Position numbers and translations under genes: made by a program. From contig NZ_SKBU01000015.1 of NCBI RefSeq assembly GCF_004337705.1, forward strand, positions 300,686 to 364,685: a stretch of DNA of 64,000 bases, read 5' to 3'. The DNA comes from Rubrobacter taiwanensis (lineage in GTDB: Bacteria; Actinomycetota; Rubrobacteria; Rubrobacterales; Rubrobacteraceae). Positions 58,297 to 64,000 of the stretch are shown one piece after another; position 1 is the stretch's first letter, and every line of letters begins with the position of its first letter. The notes under the pieces are model-generated. The model worked only from the letters and a program-made list of their open reading frames with translations, did no database searches and was not told where the DNA came from.

Positions 58297-59730
58297 CTAC
58301 TTCTCCCCCAGCGAAGCGCACTGCCGCTCCAGCGCAAACTTGCCGGCGGTCCCGGCGAGAGGGTACTCCCCGTCGAAGCAGGCCCGGCAGAGGCTTTCCT
58401 TCCTCCGCCCGGTAGCCGCGACCATGCCCTCCAGCGAGAGGTAGGCTAGCGAGGTGGCCCCGATCTGGTCCCGGATCTCCTCCACCCCGTGGTTCGCCCC
58501 GACGAGGTGCTCCGGTGTGTCCATGTCTATCCCATAGTAGCAGGGACCGGTGACCGGCGGCGAGGAGACCCGGAAGTGCACCTCGCGCGCGCCGGCCTGA
58601 AAGAGCAGCTCCACGATCTTGCGGCTCGTATTCCCCCGCACGATGGAGTCGTCTATGACGACCACCCGCCGGCCCGAGATCACGGACGGCAGCGGGTTCA
58701 GCTTGAGCCGGATGCCGAGCTGGCGCATCTTCTGTGTCGGCTCGATGAAGGTGCGCCCCACGTAACGGTTCTTGATCAGGCCCTCCGCGAACGGGATGCC
58801 GCTGGCGCGCGAGTAGCCCACCGCTGCCGGTATCCCGGAGTCCGGGACCGGGATGACCACGTCGGCCTCCGCCGGAGCCTCTCCGGCCAGTATCTCGCCC
58901 ATCCGCTGCCGGACCCCGGCGACCTCCCGGCCCTCCAGATTCGAATCGGGCCGGGCGAAGTACACGTACTCGAAGACGCACATCGCCCGCCTCTTCGAGA
59001 GGCCCCGGAGGCTGTGCAGGCCCTCGTCGTCTATCACCACGACCTCGCCGGGCTCCACGTCTCGCAGGTACTCCGCCCCCACGATGTCCAGTCCGCAGGT
59101 CTCGCTGGAGACGGCATATCCTCCCTCGACACCCCCGATAGCGAGCGGCCGGAAGCCGTACGGGTCGCGGAAGGCAACGAGCGCGTCCCCCGCGATCATG
59201 GCCACCGAATAGGCTCCTGAGAGGCGCTCCATGGCCGAGAGGACGGCCTCCCCCACGTCCATCCCGTCCTCCAGACCCTTCACGACGCTGGCGGCGACGA
59301 GGGCCGTGTCCGATGTGGAGTTGAACTCGAACCCCTCTCCTACCAGGGCATCCCGCAGCGCGGCAGCGCCCAGCAGATTCCCGTTGTGCGCCACGGCGAC
59401 ATTGGTCTCGCCGCGCCCGGCGAACTCCGGCTGGGCGTTCTCCCAGGAGGCAGAGCCGGTTGTGGAATACCGGACGTGCCCGAGGGCTATGTGGCCCGGC
59501 TCCAACGCGGCCAGCCTGCCCTCGTCGAAGATCTGAGAGACCAGCCCCACGTCGCGCACGGCGAGCGTCCGGGAACCGTCGGAGACGGCGATCCCGGCCG
59601 ACTCCTGCCCCCGGTGCTGGAGCGCATAAAGCCCGAAGTACGTCCGCTGGGCCAGCTCGCCGGAGAGCTCGCGGGACCGGATGCCGAAGACCCCGCAGTA
59701 CTCCCTGAGCCCTCCTGTCGCGAGGCTCAT
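58297..59730 (-). CDS. purF: Amidophosphoribosyltransferase
   Basis: PurF starts purine synthesis from PRPP and glutamine. [11 protein letters not shown] is an 11-residue propeptide; its removal would free Cys12 ([10 protein letters not shown]) as the glutaminase nucleophile, as in the Bacillus enzyme. [27 protein letters not shown] and the PRPP loop [17 protein letters not shown] follow. Four cysteines late in the chain may bind an Fe-S cluster in the Bacillus manner (for example [24 protein letters not shown]). 477 residues. The ATG overlaps the purL stop. Confidence 0.96.
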   Translation of the reverse strand: MSLATGGLREYCGVFGIRSRELSGELAQRTYFGLYALQHRGQESAGIAVSDGSRTLAVRDVGLVSQIFDEGRLAALEPGHIALGHVRYSTTGSASWENAQPEFAGRGETNVAVAHNGNLLGAAALRDALVGEGFEFNSTSDTALVAASVVKGLEDGMDVGEAVLSAMERLSGAYSVAMIAGDALVAFRDPYGFRPLAIGGVEGGYAVSSETCGLDIVGAEYLRDVEPGEVVVIDDEGLHSLRGLSKRRAMCVFEYVYFARPDSNLEGREVAGVRQRMGEILAGEAPAEADVVIPVPDSGIPAAVGYSRASGIPFAEGLIKNRYVGRTFIEPTQKMRQLGIRLKLNPLPSVISGRRVVVIDDSIVRGNTSRKIVELLFQAGAREVHFRVSSPPVTGPCYYGIDMDTPEHLVGANHGVEEIRDQIGATSLAYLSLEGMVAATGRRKESLCRACFDGEYPLAGTAGKFALERQCASLGEK

Positions 59731-61913
59731 CCGGTCTCCTCCGCGAAGAGATCCCGCCCGTAAGCCCCCCTCAGCTCCTCCAGCTTTAGATCCACAAAGC
59801 CCCCTATCTTCAGTCCCCCTCCACCCGTCCGGCCGATGATCTGCCAGGGCACGCCCGCGAGAGCCTCCCGCACCTCGTCCCACCGCTCCCCGGGAACCGC
59901 GATGAGAATCTGCCCGCCGGCCTCTCCGAAGAGCTCCACATCCGGCCGCCGCCCGGACCCGACCTCCACCTCCACCCCCACTCCCCCGGCGATCGCCATC
60001 TCGGCGAGGGCCACGGCGAGCCCGCCGGAGGAGATGTCGTGCGCCGTGTCCACCAGCCCCTCCGCTATGAGGCGGCGCACCCGGTCGGCACACTCCTTCT
60101 CGAGCGCGAGATCGGGCTCCGGCGGCCTCCCGGCGACCCGCCCGTGCACTATCTCTAGATACTCGGAGCCCGCGAGCGAGGCCCGCCCGGACGCCCCGAC
60201 GACCGCCACCACATCCCCCTCCCGCCCGAAGCCGGGCGTGGCGTGGCAACTCACGTCCTCCAGCACGCCGACCATCCCGACCACGGGGGTGGGGTAGACC
60301 GCACCGCCGGAGGTCTCGTTGTACAGGCTGACGTTCCCGCTCACCACGGGCGTTCCCAGCGCCTCGCACGCCCGCGACATGCCCTCGATGCTCCTGGCGA
60401 GCTGGTAGTAGACGGCCGGTTTCTCCGGACTGCCGAAGTTCAGGCAGTTTGTGAGCGCGACCGGCTCCGCCCCCACGCAGGAGAGGTTGCGGTACGCCTC
60501 GGCGACCGTAGCGGCCCCGCCCCCCTCCGGGTCCAGATAGCACCACTTCCCCCGCCCGTCGGTCACGACGGCGTATCCGAGCTTCGTGCCCTTGATCCTC
60601 ATCACCGCCGCGTCCGCACCGGGCCCCACGACGGTGTTGGTCCGCACCTGGTAGTCGTACTGCTCCCACACCGACCGCCGGGAGCACAGGTTGGGGTGCG
60701 AGAGCATCCGCAACAGCACGGCGTTGAAATCCCCAGGGACCGGGATCTCCTCCACGTCCAGCCGCTGCGCTTCTTTCAGATACTCCGGCTCCACAACCTC
60801 CCGCTCGTAGGCAGGGGCGTCGGCCAGATACTCCGCCGGAACACTGCCGGCAACCTCGCCGCCGCACAGCACGCGCAGCTCGCCGTGGTCCGCGACCCGC
60901 CCCACGACGGCCGCCCCGAGCCCGTAGCGGGCGGCGACCTTAAGCACCTCCTCCACCCTCTCCGGCTCCACGACCGCGAGCATCCGCTCCTGAGACTCGG
61001 AGATCATGACCTCCCACGGCTCCATCCCGCCCTCGCGCAGCGGCACCCTGTCCGTCTCTATCTCGATGCCGACCCCGCCCTTGGCCGCCATCTCGGAGGC
61101 CGAGGAGGTGATCCCGGCTGCTCCGAGATCCTGCAGCGCCACCAGAAGATCCCGCCGCCGCAGCTCCAGGCAGGCCTCGATCAGTACCTTCCCGGCGAAC
61201 GGATCTCCGACCTGCACGTTCGGCCGCCGCGCCTCGGACTCCCCGGAGAGCTCGTCGGAGGCGAAGGTGGCCCCGTGGATGCCGTCCCGGCCCGTTCTGG
61301 CCCCGAGCAAGATAACCCGGTTCCCTACACCCACGGCCCGTGAACGCATCAGGTCTTCAACGCGGAGAAGGCCCACGCACATCGCGTTCACCAGAGGATT
61401 GCCGGTGTAGGCGGGAGCGAACTCCACCTCGCCGCCGACCGTCGGCACGCCGACCGGATTCCCGTAGCCCCCGATGCCGCGCACCACCTCCCGGAAGAGA
61501 TAGCGAACCCGCCCGTCCGCCGGATCGCCGAAGCGCAGGGAGTCCAGCACGGCCACCGGCCGCGCCCCCATCGCCAGTATGTCCCGGATGATCCCTCCCA
61601 CCCCGGTGGCCGCCCCCTGATAGGGCTCTACCGCCGAAGGATGATTGTGACTCTCCACCTTGAACGCCAGCGCCCAGCCCTCGCCGACCTCGACCACGCC
61701 CGCGTTCTCCCCCGGCCCCTGCAAGACCCGCCCCCCCTCACTCGGGAAACGCCCCAGCAGCGGGCGGGAGTTCTTGTACCCGCAGTGCTCGCTCCACATC
61801 ACCGAAAACAACGAGAGCTCCAGGAAGTTGGGCGTCCGCCCGAGCAGCTCCCGCACGCGAGCGTACTCCGCATCCGAAAGGCCGAGAGATCTGTACGTCT
61901 CCTCGAGGTTCAA
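59727..61913 (-). CDS. purL: FGAM synthase, large (PurL) subunit of the PurSQL complex
   Basis: A 728-residue small-type Pur[68 protein letters not shown] and [11 protein letters not shown]-like [20 protein letters not shown]. It binds ATP and FGAR; glutamine is split by PurQ. The ATG overlaps the stop of purQ by four bases. The antisense frames inside it are not genes. Confidence 0.97.
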   Translation of the reverse strand: MNLEETYRSLGLSDAEYARVRELLGRTPNFLELSLFSVMWSEHCGYKNSRPLLGRFPSEGGRVLQGPGENAGVVEVGEGWALAFKVESHNHPSAVEPYQGAATGVGGIIRDILAMGARPVAVLDSLRFGDPADGRVRYLFREVVRGIGGYGNPVGVPTVGGEVEFAPAYTGNPLVNAMCVGLLRVEDLMRSRAVGVGNRVILLGARTGRDGIHGATFASDELSGESEARRPNVQVGDPFAGKVLIEACLELRRRDLLVALQDLGAAGITSSASEMAAKGGVGIEIETDRVPLREGGMEPWEVMISESQERMLAVVEPERVEEVLKVAARYGLGAAVVGRVADHGELRVLCGGEVAGSVPAEYLADAPAYEREVVEPEYLKEAQRLDVEEIPVPGDFNAVLLRMLSHPNLCSRRSVWEQYDYQVRTNTVVGPGADAAVMRIKGTKLGYAVVTDGRGKWCYLDPEGGGAATVAEAYRNLSCVGAEPVALTNCLNFGSPEKPAVYYQLARSIEGMSRACEALGTPVVSGNVSLYNETSGGAVYPTPVVGMVGVLEDVSCHATPGFGREGDVVAVVGASGRASLAGSEYLEIVHGRVAGRPPEPDLALEKECADRVRRLIAEGLVDTAHDISSGGLAVALAEMAIAGGVGVEVEVGSGRRPDVELFGEAGGQILIAVPGERWDEVREALAGVPWQIIGRTGGGGLKIGGFVDLKLEELRGAYGRDLFAEETG

Positions 61914-62581
61914 TGCACCTTCGCCCCCGCGAACTCCAGTACCGAACGCAGCACCTTCAGCCCCTCCTCCGAGCCGAGGAGGGGATCCGAGACCCGCTCA
62001 GGATGCGGCATCATACCGACCACGTTGCGCTCCGCGTTGCAGATGCCGGCTATGTCGTTGCGCGAACCGTTCGGGTTCTCCAGATAGCGGAAGATCACCC
62101 GCCCCTCATCCTCAAGCTGAGCTATAGTTTCTTCGGCGGCGAAGTAGTTGCCCTCGTTGTGGGCGACGGGGAGGTGCAAGATCTCGCCCGGGACGCACGC
62201 ACCGCTCCAGGGGGTATCTGGGTGTTCGACGCGCACGGGCACGGTACGGCACACGAAGCGCAGGCTCATGTTCTGAAGGAGCGCTCCGGGCAGCAGGCGG
62301 GCTTCGGTGAGCACCTGGAATCCGTTGCAGACGCCCAGAGTGGGGCCGCCGCCGCGGGCGAACTCCTCCAGCGGACGCATAACCTTCGAGAAGCGGGCTA
62401 TCGCGCCGGGGCGCAGGTAATCCCCGTAGGAGAAGCCGCCGGGGAGGATGACGGCGTCCACACCCTTGAGATCGGGCTCCGCGTGCCAGAGCTCGACCGG
62501 CTCCGCCCCGATACGCTCCACGGCGTAGAGAGCGTCCGCGTCGCAGTTGGCGCCGGGGAAGATCACGACCCCGATCTTCAC
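61910..62581 (-). CDS. purQ: FGAM synthase, glutaminase (PurQ) subunit
   Basis: A 223-residue class I glutamine amidotransferase: [58 protein letters not shown] with the nucleophile Cys, and the His-Glu end [15 protein letters not shown]. The GTG start at 62581 overlaps the purS stop. A frame reaching 62638 is antisense-like and excluded. Confidence 0.97.
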   Translation of the reverse strand: MKIGVVIFPGANCDADALYAVERIGAEPVELWHAEPDLKGVDAVILPGGFSYGDYLRPGAIARFSKVMRPLEEFARGGGPTLGVCNGFQVLTEARLLPGALLQNMSLRFVCRTVPVRVEHPDTPWSGACVPGEILHLPVAHNEGNYFAAEETIAQLEDEGRVIFRYLENPNGSRNDIAGICNAERNVVGMMPHPERVSDPLLGSEEGLKVLRSVLEFAGAKVH

Positions 62582-62817
62582 CCGATCACCTCCCACTCGT
62601 ACTCCTCGATCGTGGGGTTGGCGAGCAGCCGCCGGCACATATCCTCCACCTGCGACTCATCCTCTACTTCAAGCTCGATCAAGCGGCCCACGTGCACGCT
62701 CCCCACCCCGCCGAAGCCCAGCGCCGGAAGCGCCCGCCGCACGGCCTCACCCTGCGGGTCCAGGATGCCCTCCTTGGGCCGGACGAGAACGCGGACCCTC
62801 CTCAAGGTCTCAGACAT
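62578..62817 (-). CDS. purS: FGAM synthase, PurS subunit
   Basis: A 79-residue small subunit that bridges PurL and PurQ: RVRVLVRPKEGILDPQGEAVRRAL, GVGSVHVGRLIELEVED and CRRLLANPTIEEYEWEV. I start at the ATG 62817 (MSETLRRV); the ATG at 62835 overlaps purC and adds six residues. The stop overlaps the purQ GTG. Confidence 0.95.
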   Translation of the reverse strand: MSETLRRVRVLVRPKEGILDPQGEAVRRALPALGFGGVGSVHVGRLIELEVEDESQVEDMCRRLLANPTIEEYEWEVIG

Positions 62818-62824
62818 AGCACCC

Positions 62825-63532
62825 TCACCCTTCACCCGTTACCCGCCGCAGCACCTCGGCGTAGGCCTCCTCTACACCGCCCATGTCGCGCCGGAAGCGG
62901 TCCTTATCCAGCCTCTCACCGGTCTCCCGATCCCAGAAGCGGCAGGTGTCGGGAGATATCTCATCTGCCAGCAGCAAGTTCCCCTCGGTATCCCGGCCGA
63001 TCTCGATCTTGAAGTCCACGAGCGTTATACCCCGTTCCTCGAAGAACGGCCTCAACGTATCGTTCACCTTTAGACCCATCTCCTCACAGGCGGCGAGCGT
63101 GCCGTCGTCCACCCCCAGCTCCCGGAGGTGGTACCGGTTCACCAGCGGATCGCCGAGCTCGTCGTTCTTAAGGTACAGCTCGACCACCGGCTGCCTGAGA
63201 GGCGTGCCCTCCTCGTAGCCGAGGCGCTTTGCGAGCGAGCCCGCGGCCACGTTACGCACCACCACCTCGACCGGCAGCATCTCCAGCCGTTTCGTCTTGA
63301 GGGTCGTGTCGTCCACCTGCTCGATAAAGTGCGTGGGGACACCGTGCTCCTCCAGATACCTGAACATGGCAGCGCTCATGGTCGCGTTCGTGCGGCCCTT
63401 GCCCCTCCAGGAACCGCGCTTGCGGCCGTCGAACGCCGTCGCCTCGTCCTTGTAGCGGTGCAGAAGGACGTCGGGATCGCCGGTGGCCAGGACCCGCTTG
63501 GCCTTGCCCTCGTACAACAGGCGCTCACCCAT
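62825..63532 (-). CDS. purC: SAICAR synthetase
   Basis: A 235-residue PurC: LLYEGKAKRVLATGD, FDGRKRGSWRGKGRTNATMSA, LPVEVVVRNVAAGSLAKRLG and LVDFKIEIGRDTEGNLLLADEISPDT-type ATP and aspartate sites. The ATG at 63532 overlaps the end of purB by eight bases. Confidence 0.97.
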   Translation of the reverse strand: MGERLLYEGKAKRVLATGDPDVLLHRYKDEATAFDGRKRGSWRGKGRTNATMSAAMFRYLEEHGVPTHFIEQVDDTTLKTKRLEMLPVEVVVRNVAAGSLAKRLGYEEGTPLRQPVVELYLKNDELGDPLVNRYHLRELGVDDGTLAACEEMGLKVNDTLRPFFEERGITLVDFKIEIGRDTEGNLLLADEISPDTCRFWDRETGERLDKDRFRRDMGGVEEAYAEVLRRVTGEG

Positions 63533-64000
63533 CCTTCAACCTCTCCTTCAGCCCCAGCACACGGTCGAAGACTACCCTTTGATGGCGCAGGTGGTAAGCG
63601 GGATCGAAGAGTCCGTCCAGGTTGCAGCCCAGCAGCTCTCGCACCCGCTCCTCCCGTTCCAGCAGCTTCCGGAAGCTCTCCCCGCTCTCCCAGGCGCGCA
63701 TCGCGGCCCTCTGGACGAGGCGGTAGGCTTCGTCGCGGTTCATCCCGGCTTCGACCAGCGCGAGCAGGGCGCGTCCGGAGTAGACGATCCCGCCGCTTCG
63801 GTTCAGGTTTTTTCGCATCCTGTCGCGGTCTATCTCCAACCCTTGCAGGATGCGCAGGGTGGTGTGCAGCATGTAGTAGGCGACGATGGCGGAGTCCGGG
63901 AGCACAACGCGCTCGGCGGAGGAGTGCGAGATGTCCCGCTCCTGCCAGAGGGCGTTGTTCTCGAAGCCCACGGCGGCGTTGCCGCGCAGCAGGCGGGCTA
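63525..64000 (-). CDS. purB: Adenylosuccinate lyase, C-terminal part (runs off right edge)
   Basis: Only the C-terminal 155 or so residues are inside the window. LLRGNAAVGFENNALWQERDISHSSAERVVLPDS holds the conserved WxERDxSxSSxER stretch of the fumarase/lyase superfamily, and the helical tail LNRSGGIVYSGRALLALVEAG...YRLVQRAAMRAWESG follows, as in PurB. It acts twice in purine synthesis and would be the first visible gene of the operon; the promoter lies outside. Confidence 0.93.
   Translation of the reverse strand, partial: ARLLRGNAAVGFENNALWQERDISHSSAERVVLPDSAIVAYYMLHTTLRILQGLEIDRDRMRKNLNRSGGIVYSGRALLALVEAGMNRDEAYRLVQRAAMRAWESGESFRKLLEREERVRELLGCNLDGLFDPAYHLRHQRVVFDRVLGLKERLKDG

Noticed and set aside
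58295-58981. N-terminal extension of the purM frame over purF
   Set aside because: The conserved PurM sequence begins at 58294 with its own ribosome site; upstream is out-of-frame purF.
59731-60867. N-terminal extension of the purF frame over purL
   Set aside because: PurF homology starts at [13 protein letters not shown]; the extension is low-complexity shadow of purL.

Overview
The window is high-GC bacterial DNA that I read as the chromosome of a thermophilic actinobacterium of the Rubrobacter type. This is an inference from three things: the fused inositol-1-phosphate cytidylyltransferase / di-myo-inositol-phosphate-phosphate synthase next to an inositol-1-phosphate synthase (the di-myo-inositol phosphate thermolyte pathway known from Rubrobacter xylanophilus), an F420-type LLM oxidoreductase, and the actinobacterial habit of tightly packed genes with GTG and TTG starts. 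No rRNA operon and no CRISPR array was seen.

Left part (1-21 kb), mostly housekeeping. A minus-strand sulfur-oxyanion cluster runs from a fused ferredoxin-NrfD membrane subunit through a cytoplasmic molybdopterin oxidoreductase to a SulP relic and a TauE/SafE exporter. Then come a tandem universal stress protein, a sulfide:quinone-reductase-like flavoprotein diverging from an ArsR regulator, and a DedA protein. A DNA maintenance run follows (LOG-like protein, MrfA-like helicase, recR, ybaB, dnaX), headed by a large-type SRP RNA with an Alu domain. Next are a MarR-GNAT protein, two tRNA-Ser genes, nrdR-nrdJ with two NrdR boxes, and an arsM-arsR-tadA operon with a clear ArsR operator.

Arginine region (22-29 kb): argC-argR-argG on the minus strand and argJ-argB-argD-argF on the plus strand diverge from a region with ARG-box palindromes. 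The last 23 bases of argF are repeated exactly at 36.3 kb. Between the two copies lies a 7.3 kb cargo: a GH38 alpha-mannosidase, two sugar ABC permeases, a lipoprotein binding protein and a GntR/LacI-type regulator. This looks like an island integrated into the 3' end of argF.

36-42 kb: a small unknown gene, DoxX, tRNA-Phe, thioredoxin, tRNA-Asp, a zinc-ribbon protein, then USP, the IPCT/DIPPS fusion and inositol-1-phosphate synthase (compatible-solute synthesis). A divergent excisionase-HTH / MEDS-like regulator lies across a promoter region with a tandem TTTACCGTA repeat.

42.5-51.6 kb: a decayed accessory zone. It holds a broken vapBC, small unknown genes with a cREC (cyclic-phosphate receiver) protein, an XRE regulator, remnants of IS1182-, IS630- and IS256-like transposases, an intact AbrB-PIN toxin-antitoxin pair, an intact mntA beside a frameshifted hepT, a scrap of hsdR fused in frame to a transposase relic, and a frameshifted hsdM. 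It ends with an intact XRE-integrase pair next to a tRNA-Val/Glu/Lys cluster.

Right part (52-64 kb): an LLM oxidoreductase and a minus-strand purine operon, purB-C-S-Q-L-F-M-N-(CBS, gamma-lyase)-purH, with most genes overlapping by a few bases. A transsulfuration pair sits inside this operon between purN and purH.
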